Shown here: positions 1 to 12,535 of the stretch, piece after piece
Layout of the letters: every line of letters begins with the position of its first letter
Numbering within the stretch: the first letter of the stretch is position 1
Assembly: GCA_018857735.1 (NCBI GenBank)
Contig: JABMCL010000698.1
Coordinates: 1 to 64,000 of the forward strand
DNA: 64,000 bases
Direction of reading: 5' to 3'
Source: Alviniconcha marisindica
Taxonomy: Eukaryota > Mollusca > Gastropoda > Provannidae
Translations under genes and position numbers: made by a program
Notes under the pieces: model-generated
Seen by the model: only the letters and a program-made list of their open reading frames with translations
Database searches by the model: none
Told to the model about the DNA's origin: nothing

Positions 1-138
1 TTTGTTGGGAGAGCTTTGGGGTTCATTCTAAAAATACACAATACAGAAAATGAACACCACAGTGTCCATACTGTGTGGTGTCTATTTTCTGTATTTATTG
101 TGTATTTTTTTAATGAACCCCAAATCTCTCCTAACAAA
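1..138. mobile_element. Foldback MITE-like hairpin
   Basis: The two halves are near-complementary over about 65 bases. The outer ends read TTTGTTGGGAGAG and, reversed, TTTGTTAGGAGAG, with a short loop near position 70. There is no coding capacity. This is the shape of a palindromic MITE lying in a GPAM intron. The left end may lie outside the window, so a target-site duplication cannot be checked. Confidence 0.6.
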
Positions 139-606
139 CACAAAAACAAAGCAAAAATGACAAATTATGCTGTTACTAAACTGAAATGGGTCCCAGTGCT
201 AGCAGTGGATGGCCTTGAGCACTTTTCAGGCATGATGCCCACAGCTCAAAAGTCATAGACAGCGCAACAAAGGGACTGGTGCTGGTGCTATGCTGCACAG
301 GCAGAAGAGTTCCGGGCTACTTGATGCCAGAGAGCTAGAGCCATGCCACCCAAAACCCGTCAACATCACACTGACAGGTTTCACTGGAAGTAGTTATTCC
401 CCCACGGCTGTTCCCTAGGCTTCAAATCGGGTGCTTTAGCTGCTCACTGGCTGAGCTATTTTTAGCTCCCCATGCACATCTGCTCTGTCAGTGGAATCTA
501 GGTCAGTGCCAGCGGTGGTCAGTACTAGCCGGCTGCCTTCTCACTTTCCACTTGGCTGGACTGCCACATGTGTAGTGTTGTTTACACACTCGGGGGGGCT
601 TCTGGA

Positions 607-930
607 GAGTTGGGCCCGATTTTAAGGGAAGGTTTTCTGTAGTGGATATATTGATGTTGTGATGTATGCAAGTTGTTTTGCTGAGAAAAGTATGTACCTC
701 ACAATGTTGGTGTCTTTCAAACCTTTTATGTGTGTACCAACTACTCTCTACAGTCCAAAAGTTTGCATGAAATGGCTCTGTTGCCAAAATGGAGTATTAT
801 TTACACCCACCTTGAGAGTTTCTGGAGAGTGGAGCCCAATTTTAAGTGAAGGTTTCCTGTAGTGGATATATTAATGTTGTAATGTATACATGTTGTTTTC
901 CTGAGAAAAGTCTGTGCACCTCAGTTGTTT
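607..930 (+). repeat. Two-copy tandem duplication in a GPAM intron, period about 219
   Basis: The block beginning near 607 (GAGAGTTGGGCCCGATTTTA) recurs near 826 (GAGAGTGGAGCCCAATTTTA) with roughly 85% identity through about 100 bases. The rest of 139-1721 is intron with no exon that I can recognise. Confidence 0.6.
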
Positions 931-1379
931 TGCACTAAATGGATTCGTTGCTGAATGAAAACTAAAACTATTGTACCAAGCATGTTTGGTGTCCATGTAA
1001 ACTTCAAAATAAGAGTTTTACAATGGTCTGCTGTCCAACTCTGTGGTAAAATGTCGCTGGGGAAGGGAGGGGGTAAAAGACAGCTGTATAATTTACTGCT
1101 GGCAGCTGCAGCAGAATGTCCACACCAGGACCGCTCAGCTATCCACATCTCAAGCGGGGCCACCTGCACAGCTGACCTAGATTCTGGGTTATTGGCACTG
1201 ACCAACGCCCAAAATAGACCAGCCTTGCTCCAACTAAACAGGCCTCTGGGAACAGCCGTGCCCCGCATCTGTGTTGGTCTCACACGCTGAATGTTTGCAT
1301 GCTGGCAGTGCTGCATACATTGTGTGTTAACAGTAGAGTCCCCCCCTCCGCCCCCCCCACCCCCTTTTTTTTGTAAATA

Positions 1380-1435
1380 ATTTTTAAGAGTAAGTAAGTT
1401 GGTGTTTTACGCCCAGTCAAGCGGTACGGTTATAT
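1380..1435 (-). repeat. SINE-type 3' tail
   Basis: Read on the minus strand this is GGGCGTAAAACACCAACTTAC followed by ACTT units. The same tail, in plus orientation, is at 23290-23325. It is a dispersed SINE/LINE tail in the GPAM intron. Confidence 0.4.
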
Positions 1436-1721
1436 CAGTGCGAAAATTTTAAGAGCACTGTAAAACTTCAGCAAAAGTGGTCCTAAGCGAGGGCTGGTTT
1501 GGTCAGGGGGTTGTTTTGAAGGGAGTTGTGAAGGGGCAAGGTTTCAGAAAAAGTGGTCTTAAAAATGGGTTGGGCTCTCATCAGGCTGGTCTGTCGTTGG
1601 GGGTTCTGTTTCCATACACGGCCTTTGAGCTGTGTGCCGTGACGAGTCTTGTAGTGATGTCATCTTGCTGCCCAAGTTGAGACGCTAAAACGGTTTTTGA
1701 ACTCCACTTCCGCTGTTGCAG

Positions 1722-4700
1722 GAGTTCCTGAAGTCTGCTGAAAGGTTCCCTGCACCGCCGCTAAAGCACAGCTTCAGTCGGTCAGACAGCTCAACGTCAA
1801 GTTTGAACCTGTCCCAGTCAGCCTTGTCCACTTGGCCCAGTGGTGTTCCCTGCGACAGTCAGGAAAACACTCGCGCCATGGTGAAAGCTCTGGCCGAGCA
1901 CACCGTGTACAGTGAGTGGCTTCTTGCTGTCTGTTGCTGTTTCCTAGTTGTTCAGCCTTGTCCCTGTTGCTGCGTGGCGTTCTAGGTTGTGATCAGAAAA
2001 CGCTAGGTCCGCTTACACTGTGACCCCAGGCTGGGTTCGCATTGCTGCATTTACGCTTGCAATAATTATCGACTAGACCAGAATCAGTAAGTTTGGTGTC
2101 GTCACGGCTCCAAATGTGTCATCTGTCGGCCATAATTTTTATCAGTCTCTGTGCTTCCACAGCTGTTAAACTTACAGTGACGTTAGATGATGCGCAGTGA
2201 AATGCGAGCTGCACGTGGCCCTGCTTCAGAGCTGAGTGGAGAGCATGCAGCTTGCATTGATCCTGGGACAGCCAGGTGTAAATGCAGCATCCTATGCCCA
2301 GCCGTAGCACAGTTATCATGGAAGTATTCGCGATTGTCGGTGGCCCCGCTTGTGATTGTGGTCCCTGCTCCGAGTTGCTTTGTCGCCTCTTCTCGTTTCT
2401 TGTCATTGACTTTTGTGGTTAAATTTGATTACATCTGTCAAATCTGAATGATGAAATGTACTCGTTGTAAAAAAAACACTTTTGGATTGCCGATGTTTTT
2501 GTTTGTAGTTTATGCCTGTTTTCTCCTTTGCTCTCTGTGCTAGTTTTGCTATTTGTTTACCATTGGGGGAAAGGAATATGGAATGAACTGAACATTTCCT
2601 CGGAATACTTTGTGTGGAAACCACGCATGCAATAGTCCTCAGTCAGTTTGAGACAGAGCCTTTTGAAAGAGGTATACATTCTGGGTGCCTGAAATGGAGT
2701 ATTACTGTTCCCATTGTTGATTTTTCCATCACTTGGGTCCCGATTTGAAGCCAACAGAAATGGTACGTACTGTGCTTTCAGCGAGTGTCCAGACGCAGGC
2801 CCCGATGTCCTCTCACTCCCTTGCCTTCCTTCTCCTCACACAGTGCAGACAGGTTGGTTGGCTGGTTGGAAAATGTCTATGTTACTTTTTAACGTCACAC
2901 AGTGTAGACAGGTTGGTTGGCTGGTGGGAAAATGTCTATATGTTACTTTTTAATGTCACCCAGTGCAGACAGGTTGGTTGGCTGGTGGGAAAATGTCTAT
3001 ATGTTACTTTTTAATGTCTGGTTGGCTGGTTGGAAAATGTCTGTATGTTACTTTTTAACGTCACCCAGTGCAGACAGGTTGGTTGGCTGGTCGGAAAATG
3101 TCTGTATGTTACTTTTTAACGTCACCCAGTGCAGACAGGTTGGTTGGCTGGCTGGTCGGAAAATGTCTGTATGTTACTTTTTAACGTCACACAGTGCAGA
3201 CAGGTTGGTTGGCTGGTCGGAAAATGTCTATATGTTGCTTTTTAACGTTAACTCTTAACGGCCCATACCACACCATTCTGCATGTCTGGCCCAGTGTTTA
3301 AATGATTGTGATTTGCCTCACTTAATTTTGATTGTAGCTGACATCTATATTTATAACTATACTTCGGTTAAAGTAAGACTCTTTGTTGGTGGTGTCATGT
3401 TTGTTGTATTGTTCTCTTAACTTTATGTATCTTTTACGAGCCCGCCATGACCACAACAAAATTGCCCCATGTGGGATGATTAAAGTTACTGAATTGAATT
3501 GAATTGAAATCTTTTGTTATCATGCCTTGTTAAGTTTGATACGGAAAGAAGAGAGGAGCAGATATTACTCACTATGGGTTGTAGGAGGCTTGTAAGTAGT
3601 ATCTTGCTTGTTCTTGTGTGTGCATGCATGTGGTGTGCCACTGTGTGTGGTTGAAGGAACAGGCTCACAACGATCTCATTTGCGGTTCGCAGGGCAGCAC
3701 AGTGTCGAGCCTGGCCGAGGCCATGGATTGGTTGAAGGAGCAGCTGAACGTTCGCAACCAGGATGTGGGTTTCTGCGGCGCTTCAGAGAATGTGGTCCTG
3801 TATGCCCAGAGCTTGCTGGGGGATGAGGTTGTGCAGCAAAGGTTGGTTCCTTCTCTTGGGTTGGTAGGTTGTATTGTTGTTGAAAAAAGATTTGGGGGGG
3901 GGGGGGGGGGAGTACAGATAATGAGATCATTATGTTTTTGGGGATCAGCAGATCAATGTTGCGCTGGTCAACAGTTTTGCTTTCAGCACTGTACTTGAGC
4001 AATTGATGTACTGTAACTCTCATGTTTTTGTTGATGTCTGCTACTTGGGAGAGAAAGGGGGAACATTGAGGTTGTGTATATGTGTGTATGTGTTATATAT
4101 ATGTGTGTGTGTGTGTGTATAGTAGTGTAAATTAGTTTGTTTACATCTTCCTTCCCCCTTTTTTTGGGCTTGTTTGTTCATATTGTTGTTATGAAAGTTT
4201 TCACTTCAGTGCCTGTAACGCTTTTAGCCTTGTACATGTGTATCATAGAGGGATTCAGCACAATAGAAGTGTATTTATTATTATCATTATTATAACTTTT
4301 TTAAGCTGATGTGTTAAAAAGTATCAAGTTTTCAGATCAGTGAACAGAGGTGGTTTTTCATCTGTGCTTTGTAAAGGTAGTTCAGGATTTTTTTAATCTG
4401 TATGCCATGTTTTGTGATGGCAGTTTTACCAAGGAAGGGGAGTTGTATTTCAAGCCCAACCTGTCGCTGCCGGCGGTGTTTGAGCTCAGTTACCATGCCA
4501 ACACTATCACTGCCACATTTGCTTTGGAAAGCATTATTGGTAATCATGCTTTGTCAACTTTAAGATTTGGACTTAAATCTGAATGGGACTGATCGATTTC
4601 TGTCTGTGCATGCATGTGTGTGTGTGTATGCCTGCCTGCCTGTGTGTGTGTGTGTGTGCCTGCTTGATATGTGTGTGTGAGTGCATGCATGCATGTGTGT

Positions 4701-7700
4701 TTGTGTGTGTATGTTCTACAGATGAAATGCAGCTGCCTGAATGGTAGAGGATCATGCCTGTGCCAGGGCAAAAACTGAATGAATGAATGAAAGTTTATGT
4801 GTTGCACACAAAAACCTTGTGTGTTCACAGTGCCAGATGTACGCAGTGCATACATGTAGGCTCTCACAAGCTGAAACTGCCGAAGACGTTCATACCAATA
4901 AAGTACACAACTCCCCTCCACCCCCAACTCCATCCCACCTGTGAAAGTGCAACTATGCATGGTAGTTAAATGTAGAAATACATCCCGGGTTTATCAAACA
5001 CACTAACATCTTTTTAATCATCTTGGGAAATCTCACCTCTTAAGCTTCCCTAATGATTGGGTGTACTCGCAGAAGTTTGTTTTGACTGTGTTTTGCTCTT
5101 TGCTTTGTAATGGGCTATTTGCTCCAATTTAGAGAAATGGCACGTAAAAGAATACATTATTGACAAACAATAATAATTTTTGTGGCAGTGTACACCTCTT
5201 CACACAGACACCAGCATGAGTGTGTGAGGCAAACCTGAAAATATGTCAGTAAAACCACACCCCAACTGACATCATTTTTGCAGCGTGTGCGATTGTGCTG
5301 GAGGGGGACCTCAGACCGGGCATGTGGACATCCCAGCAGCAGATCAGTGACAAGCCCACCGTCACCAGGGATGCTATCCTGGACACGGCTCAGCAAATTG
5401 CCGACCTCTTGAATGCTGAGTTTATTCTGGTGCCTGTAAGTCGCTCTTGCCTTTGCCTAACTATGCTGATTTGATCCAATGATGGTGATGCTGGGCTTAA
5501 TGTCCTCAGATGTCAGGCTGACATATGTGACCTGTTCTCACCAATTGAGTCTTAACTTGGAGCCTGCTTACTGTGCTACAGGCAAAGGCAGTCGGTGGGG
5601 GTCTATCTGGGTGTTTTCAGATTTTTGTGAAATTAAAGTCTGTAAGCATTAAACTTTGGTGTGTTTGTACTGATATGCTCTGAAAAGTTGAATAAATATG
5701 TTTAAAACGCATTTTATTAATGTTACCCGGCTTGAATCTTGCTGATTTTAAACCGAGAGCATGGGATTAAAACATTAACAGAATATATTAAAGGTTAACT
5801 AATGTTGAAATTTCAAGTCTCAAAAGGTGCCCCAATGTCTATGTTGTTTCCAAATTGGTAAAGATTGGTACATTTAAACCTTGAAAAGGTAACTTGCTGG
5901 TTCAGATGACTGAACTTGGAGGGAAGGATGGAGATGTGGTGTAGGTTTGAAGTAAATACAATGATGCCTGTTGTTTGCCTTTGTGCATGTGTCCGAAACC
6001 ATGCACAGTTGTTTTGCTTGTGATTTGATGACCTTTGTTAGCCCTGATATAGTTCTTTAATGTGAGATGTCAGTCAAATAGTGTTTGTGCGTGTTCGTCC
6101 TGAGGTGACCTTGCGTGGTTGTTGGTGGGACGTTAAAATCCAAAAACCCAACTGACTAGCTTGTCCTCTTACATACACATGATCATACTGTCCCCGGGAA
6201 ACAAGAAATATTTGATGATGCAGCAAGAGATGAAACCAGAATGATCTGGCATATGCTGTCCTTGGCTCTGGCTCTCTGGACCGGTGACTTGGTCACCACT
6301 GAGCTCATCTGACCATTTTCCTCTTGTGCAGCCGTGCAGGCGTTTGATGGACGCCCTGGTGGACAAGGTGGAGGACTTCATCTCCATGGAGATCCTGCAT
6401 GTGGAAGAGCCCCAGGTGAGCGATTGCCCTACATGTTCAAAGTGGCAGACGCTGGGCATGAAAACAACATAGCTCGATGAAAAGCAGATAAATGTCTTCG
6501 TCCTACATCTCATTTTTCAGTGTTTAACTGATGTTCGAGTGACATTTTGTCACTTGACAGAGGGGATTGCTCCAAAAATGTGCGTGTTGTGTTTTGTCCC
6601 AATAAATAGCATTCTTTTGAACCTTTTATGTGTTTGGCGAAGGGGGTAGCTATGCAGATTACTGTGCAGATTTGATAGACGTATGTGGGAAGGGGTTTGA
6701 GATTCTGCATCCAGGGCGATAGGAACACTGGTGTCTGCAGGATGTTAGTCAACACAGTGCTTAAAGTCCACAGAAACCATAAGGCTTATTCGGAACGGGG
6801 AGAAGGGAGGGAGTATACACTGTCGCCACCAGAATGACTCCTGCATAAAGATGGGCAGCGATGAGAGCCATTTTAATATTTCATTAACTGTGAAAGACAA
6901 AGTCACAGGACAGTGTCCACAAACCACAGCCTTTCTGACGAGAAAGGAGAGCTGAAGCGGTATTGAACCGAGGCCCTTCCGCTTACCAGCCTAATGCCTT
7001 ACCACTAGTCCAAACTGGCGGATGAGTGAAATGATTCGAGGCATTTCGAGAGATGATGGTGACGGGGCTTTGTGCAGTATGATGGAACAACGGACCTGGC
7101 AGAGAGGCAGTGGGCAATGCGCCTCTCCAAGAGTCTGGCCTGCGATGAGGAAGATGAGGAAGACGACATGGAAGGAGGCTTTGTTGAACAGCAGCCGCTG
7201 AAGGTCAGTTGTCATTTTTTTCTTTTGGGGAGGGGTGGGGGTGGAGGGAAGTGGGGTATAGATGTAAAGAAAAATTATTTTGATTTTGGCATGGAGGGGC
7301 AATTGTTTTATTTGCACACACACACAAAATCATGCGGTTTTGGGGGATCTTTCAAATTTTGAATGTGGATAACCTCTGTTGAGCTTTTGCTGCTCACAGC
7401 AGTTTTTCTCATGCTAACCGATTCTTAAAGGTCACAGCAGAGACTGAAAATCCTTCAGAAAGTGGTATTTTCATGTTCTGATTGTGTATTATTTGGCATT
7501 TTTGCTGTTCATATTGAAGTTTCGTCATGATTAGACATCTGTTACTTAACCAAAATAACGGCCATGAGTGTGGGTCGATACAAGTATCTTGGATCTGTGA
7601 ACAGATTGTTTTGGGCTGAAACAGTGGTGTACAATAGCAGATGCATTTGCAGCAATGTCGTCAGCAGCTATGCTATTGACAGAAATGCTTTCACACCAGT

Positions 7701-10431
7701 ATGTGTGGTGGTGATGGTGTTGTGTGTGTGTGTGCGGATGCCTGCATGCGTGTGTGTGTGTGCCTCTTCCTCTCAGCAGCTCCCCTGTTTGAGCGGCAGT
7801 GTGCTTGGCCAAATTAATAAATTTTTTGGACAGGCAGAATTTCTTTTTTGCTCATCTGCTAAAAAGGTTGCGGCCCGTGGCACTCGTTTTCACATCTAAA
7901 CTAGGTCTGCTTGAGACAGACTCCTAGCTTGAGACAGAGACTGCATACTTGATGTTGAAACAGAGACTGCAGGCATGAAACATACTCACGGCTTGAGACA
8001 GACTCCTAGCTTGAGACAGAGACTGCATACTTGAAGTTGAAACAGAGACTGCAGGCATGAAACATACTCACGGCTTGAGACAGACTCCTAGCTTGAGACA
8101 GAGACTGCGTACCTGAGACTGTATGCTTGAGACAGAGACTCTGAGCTTGAGACAGACTGCAGGCAAGCTGGAGACAGACTCCAAGCTGGAGACAAACTTC
8201 AAGCTGGAGACAGAGACCCCAAGCTCCTTTGCTGAGGAAGTAATAAGGACTTGTAGCAACCAGCCTGTATTGCTTCCTTGATTCTGTATGTCTGACACTT
8301 GTACTGGAGATCTGTTGAGCACCCCTTATCCTGTATTGCTTCCTTGATTCTGTATGTCTGACACTTGCACTGAAGTTCTGTTGATCACCCCTTAACCTGT
8401 ATTGCTTCCTTAAGGTTAATTCTGTGTGTCTGACACTTGTGCTGAAGTTCTGTTGAGTACCCCTTATCCTGTATTGCTTCCTTAAGGTTAATTGTGGATG
8501 TCTAACATTTGTACTGAAGTTCCATGGAGCACCCCTTGCCTTTTGAAGATCCCAAAGTATCAACAAAGACCTCTCACTACCTTTACAGGTGAATATCAGT
8601 GTGTTGGACATCCGCAACAAGCTTCAGTTTCTTCATGTGGTGCTAGCGCCCATCTTGGAGTCCTACCTCATCGCTGCATGCTACATCTCTCAGACCCTGG
8701 ACGTGGACTTGCCAGGTGGGTGGAACGGCGGGCAGCCTCTGTATCAGTTACATCTGTCACTAGGCTGGTTGGACATGGATCAGTGGTGAACGTTTTTGTG
8801 AAGGGAATGTAGTTGCTTTGAAGTTGGTTTTGTTTTTACCTTTCAGGACATAGCTGGGCTGGTGTTCTTTGTGTGGTGTTTCAATTTAATCTTTTGAGGA
8901 AAAGTGCCACATAAATGTTTTGTTGACTGAGGAGTTGTGATTGTGCTGTCTCCAAGATCAGCAAAGCTGTTTGAAAAGTGCCACGTAATTGTTTTGTTGA
9001 AGGAAGTGCTGTCATGTGCTGCCTCCATGATCAGCAAGAGCTGTTCGGTTGTGCATGCATCCATGCTGCCACTCCTTGTGAAGTAGCTTAGTGATACTGT
9101 GTATTTTACTTGTTTGCACAGCAGATGACTTCATCAAGAAGTGTGTGTGTGTTGCCACTCCTTGTGAAGTGGTTTAGTGATTCTGTGTATTTTACTTGCT
9201 TGCACAGCGGATGACTTCATTAAGAAGTGTGTGTGTTGCCACTCCTTGTGAAGTAGCGTAGTGATTCTGTGTATTTTACTTGCTTGCACAGTGGATGACT
9301 TCATCAAGAAGTCTGTGTGTGTTGCCACTCCTTGTGAAGTAGCGTAGTGATTCTGTGTATTTTACTTGTTTGCACAGAGGATGACTTCATCAAGAAGCTG
9401 GGAGACTTTGCCCGGGAGAGGGCCAAGAACAAACTGGTGATGCACAGTGAGTAGCGGATTTTTTTAAAATCTCTTGACATTTTTCACATCCCTTTTCTGC
9501 ATTGCGTCTGCCAGATGTAGTCGCTTCTAGTCCAAATTTGCTTGCCTCCTGCTCTGGCTTAGCGCATTAGGAGATGATTCAGCGGTGTCTATTTGTTTAT
9601 GACTTGAGATAATTGGACAGTGTATTTTTCAGTGACTTCAGGAGATAATTAAATGGTGTGTGGTCTTCTGTGACATAAGGCAATAATTGGAGAGTGTGTT
9701 TTCCTATGACCTTAGGAGATAAGGGAAAGCATGTCATTTTCCTCAGGTTTGAAGAGATAATTAATTGGACTGTGCACATTTCCCCATTTTGTTGACAAGG
9801 TAAATGCACAGCAGCGTGGTTTCCTCCTGACTTTAGGTAATTCATGTTGGGTTTTTTCCCTGACACAACTATAGGAGATGACTGGACAGTGGGTTTCTTC
9901 CCCATGAGTTAAAGGGACAATTGGACAATGTGCATTGTTTTCTCAACTTAATGTTTTCATGGGGTTGTGTGTATCCCACTTCTCCACCATCCCAGTCCAT
10001 TTAGGGATAATTTATATATTTTTTATGACTTAAGGTTGTTGAGTCTCAGTATGTCCCATGGTTGTGTAATCCCCCCCCCCCCCCCCCCCCCCCAGTCCAT
10101 TTAGGGGTAGTTTGCATATTTCTATTCTGACTTCAGGTTGTTGAGGGTCTGAGAATGCTGCCCCCCCCCGGCCCCCCAAACTTCAGGAGATACTTATTGT
10201 TATGCGTTGTGCATCATTTCTCTGACTTGGGAAGTAATCGGCATGTGTTTTTCCCCAGTGGAGAGCTGCGGCATGCTGACGTTGAAGAATGCGGTCAAGG
10301 CGTTTGAGCACCTGCGCATCCTGGACACCTACAAGGAGGCCAACCTCACCATGGTGGGCTTGACCGAGCACTTTGGGGTGCGGGAACGTCTGGACCGCTA
10401 CATTAAGATCCTGAAGGTAGCTCGCAGCTAA
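1722..10431 (+). CDS. GPAM: Glycerol-3-phosphate acyltransferase 1, mitochondrial (C-terminal 418 residues, 10 exons)
   Basis: GPAT1 makes lysophosphatidic acid from glycerol-3-phosphate and acyl-CoA at the outer mitochondrial membrane. Exons: 1722-1911, 2782-2852, 3693-3841, 4424-4539, 5284-5435, 6332-6415, 7078-7203, 8589-8715, 9378-9446, 10259-10431 (stop TAA 10429-10431). All join in phase with GT/AG borders. The protein follows human GPAM colinearly: KALAEHTVY, MSSHSLAFLLL, NQDVGFCGASENVV, LPAVFELSYHANTITATFAL, LAERQWAMRLSK followed by a Glu/Asp-rich stretch, and LTLKNAVKAFEHL near the end. The catalytic HxxxxD acyltransferase motifs lie upstream of the window, so only the regulatory/C-terminal half is seen. 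Two splice junctions (donor at 2852, acceptor at 9378) are amplified as tandem repeats. Identity is secure; the exact first exon in the window depends on the acceptor AG at 1720-1721. Confidence 0.93.
2782..2852 (+). CDS. GPAM: GPAM 71-nt exon whose donor seeds a minisatellite
   Basis: The exon begins after TTTCAG (AG at 2780-2781) and ends CTCACACAGTGCAGACAG before GTTGGT. It joins phase 1 to phase 0 and encodes TSVQTQAPMSSHSLAFLLL then TQCRQ, matching the human GPAM stretch around CAIMSTHIVACLLL. It is easy to miss because everything downstream of its last 17 bases is repeated. Confidence 0.85.
2836..3246 (+). repeat. Minisatellite carrying a GPAM splice donor, about 60-bp unit, 6 full copies
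   Basis: Each full unit contains CAC(A/C)CAGTGCAGACAG followed by GTTGGTTGGCTGG and a GTTACTTTTTAA(C/T)GTC spacer. Donor-equivalent exon ends fall at 2852 (genuine), 2911, 2972, 3077, 3138 and 3203. One truncated unit sits near 3017. The array starts inside the coding exon and runs into the intron. Confidence 0.9.
3300..3510 (+). repeat. LINE-like 3' tail with short GAATT repeats
   Basis: The stretch ends ...GGGATGATTAAAGTTACT followed by GAATT units, the usual 3' end shape of a truncated non-LTR element. It lies in a GPAM intron. No reverse-transcriptase reading is preserved here. Confidence 0.4.
6752..7026 (-). mobile_element. tRNA-derived SINE
   Basis: On the minus strand the head reads like a tRNA gene. 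A box A-like TTTGGACTAGTGGTAAGG lies at about 7000-7019 and a box B-like CGGTTCAATA at about 6960-6976. The body extends to a 3' end reading GTGGACTTTAAGCACTGTG near 6752. A second, fuller copy of the same family is at 63125-63455 in the same orientation. Shorter 3' parts occur near 38955, 40855 and 59040. Confidence 0.7.
7912..8540 (+). repeat. Two degenerate minisatellites upstream of GPAM exon 8589
   Basis: The segment 7912-8225 is built from CTTGAGACAGA(GACTGC) units, including an approximately 80-bp block present twice. The segment 8258-8540 holds four copies of a unit of about 70-80 bp containing CCTGTATTGCTTCCTT and CTGACACTTGTACTGAAG. Neither contains exon sequence. The open frames that cross them are artefacts of the repeats. 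Confidence 0.75.
9066..9397 (+). repeat. Tandem repeat of a GPAM splice acceptor, about 85-bp unit, 4 copies
   Basis: Each unit has CCACTCCTTGTGAAGT, then GTATTTTACTTG and TTGCACAG, followed by the exon start GATGACTTCAT(C/T)AAGAAG. Acceptor AGs fall at 9120-9121, 9206-9207, 9290-9291 and 9376-9377. Only the last leads into the full exon. Use of an upstream copy would add CVCVATPCEV-type residues and then a stop. Confidence 0.9.
9600..10175 (+). repeat. Degenerate intronic repeats and poly-C tract
   Basis: The segment 9600-9930 consists of diverged units around AGGAGATAATTGGACAGTGTG. The segment 9985-10165 holds two copies of CCAGTCCATTTAGGG(A/G)(T)A with a poly-C run (about 10071-10094) between them. 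This is the last GPAM intron; nothing coding is seen. Confidence 0.55.
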
Positions 10432-11344
10432 GAGTTCCCTTTCCACCTCATTGTTCTCCTTCTGGCGGTTGAGGTCCATTGGTTTTGAGCGTGCCAGGCT
10501 TGGAGCAGGGCTGGTAAAGGGGGCTTCATTACAACTCTGTGATTTGGAAAGGACAGTGCCATGATTGTGACCAAACCGAGACAGTTTTGAGCTTGGCAGT
10601 GATTTTTGGGGGATCAGACGGTTATGAGAGTCTCAGTATCTTGAAAGGGAGTGGAGCAAATTGTTTTTTTTATATTGGATTGGACGTTTCTATGTGATAC
10701 CACTGTCAATGCAACATGGAGGCGGTGAGGGCTGATACACGTGCAGGATTCTAGGTAATATAAAGCCAGTGAGAGCCCCAAGACAGTGCCAAGTGACAAT
10801 TGTTGAGAAGGCAGCAGTTTCATAAGATGTGTGGCACATTCTGACTTGGGGGAAGTGTGTGTGTGTGTGTGTGTGTGCTTGAAAAATGAATACCAGAACC
10901 TGCACATGATGAGGTTTGGAATAGGATACCATGTGCCATACTCATATGCATCAAAGAAAAGAGATGTAAAACAATGATGTATGTAACTTCTGTTCTTGGC
11001 TCCATCATGCGAGTCACATTTCTCTGATGGTGCGTAACTTGCAGAAGAAGCCAAAGTGAAATTACATACGCTGGGTCCGTTGGCAGTTAACTCTTGTTCC
11101 CAGTCCCTGGAGTAGTTGGCTAAGGTCTGTCCTGGGTGTGCATTGCACATGCACAGTCTGTGGACAGTTAGCCATTGAATGCTTTATCCTGAAAACTTTA
11201 TCACTGGGTAGTGGCTGTCAAGTTATGGCAGTTCATTTTTGCTCAGTACATCGTGTGACTTGTCTCAATGCATATGTGATCATATCATTTTATCAGTGTG
11301 AGAGTGTGTGTGTGTGTACGAATGTACGTTTATTTGATATACAG

Positions 11345-11350
11345 AATAAA
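11345..11350 (+). terminator. Proximal polyadenylation signal candidate for GPAM
   Basis: A canonical AATAAA lies 914 bases after the stop codon, in a T/G-rich context. It would give a 3' UTR of normal length. Confidence 0.4.
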
Positions 11351-12535
11351 AGAGTGTATGACTAATCATAGGATGTTTGTTTATTTTTGTCACCTCTTTT
11401 GCACTCAGAAATGGCCATGTTTGCTAACTGTAAGTTGTTGAATTTGAGTTGTGCACTGTTTTATCTTTAGCTTTGGTCTGTTTTTAATAGAGTGTTTGTA
11501 CATAGATCAGTGTTGGCATAGCATTGTTTTTAAATGACTGTTCAAAGTCTTTCTTCAGTACCTAAATTCAGCCTGTGCCTGTGTAATCAACAAAACCTTT
11601 CAAAAGATCTTTTAACAGGAACTTTAAAAAAGACTCTTTCAACAAGGCCTTATGGCCCAGTTAGTTTTTTGTGGGTTTTTTTACAACAGGGACTGATGGC
11701 CCCACTTTAAAAAAAAATCTCTCTCACACATGAAAATTAAACAGTTCTGTGTGGTTGATGTGATGGCATGATACACTCTTACAAAAAGATACCCAGATGC
11801 TTAAACACATGCCAATTTCCCAACTTCTTTTTTTAACAGGGACTGATGGACCAACTTTTGTTTTGTTTTTATAACCTGTCCCGCACACCCACAAAATTTA
11901 ACATTGTCCACACAGTTGGTGTGACCAGAGGATATGTACCTTATGAAGAGAAACCCAGATGCTCAAGCATATGCTGCGCATGCGTGATGATTGTCAGGTC
12001 GGCATATGATTGTCAGGTCGGCATCATTTGATATTCTGATGGTGAACTGTTCAGCAGTGACTTGCTGAAGGTGTTGCCATGACAATGTCTCTGCTCTTCT
12101 CACCTCAGGTGCAATTAAGGAAAAACAATGGCAGTGCCTTTAACACATTGTTTTGACTGTTGAATTTTTACTCAATATGTGCACAGTAGTGGTGTTTTTA
12201 TTTTTATTTTTAATTGTTTTTTAAGTGCACCACTTTGAAACTGCTCATCCCTGGCCCCTGACACTGATTATGTGAATCAGAAGTTCAGAGTTGGGGCTAC
12301 ATATCCTTGTATGCTAAAATCAGCACTTTGGCTATTAATATTATCATTGTGAGAACAAAGAAAAAACACTGAAAAACTGGGGTGGGGAGGTTATGCTACA
12401 AATGTGAAAATGTGCATTGTAATGCTGTATATGCCCATGTGGATGGTTTATCAAGATGTTTTGGTTGCTGCTGAGAGTGAGAGGTTCGTAGTCCCCCTCC
12501 CCAGCTTTGTTAAAGCACAATGTCGAGTTTAGATC

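Noticed and set aside
8006..8620. Minus-strand 204-codon frame with SLSQA and RHTE repeats
   Set aside because: It spans two intronic minisatellites in GPAM on the antisense strand. No homology recognised.
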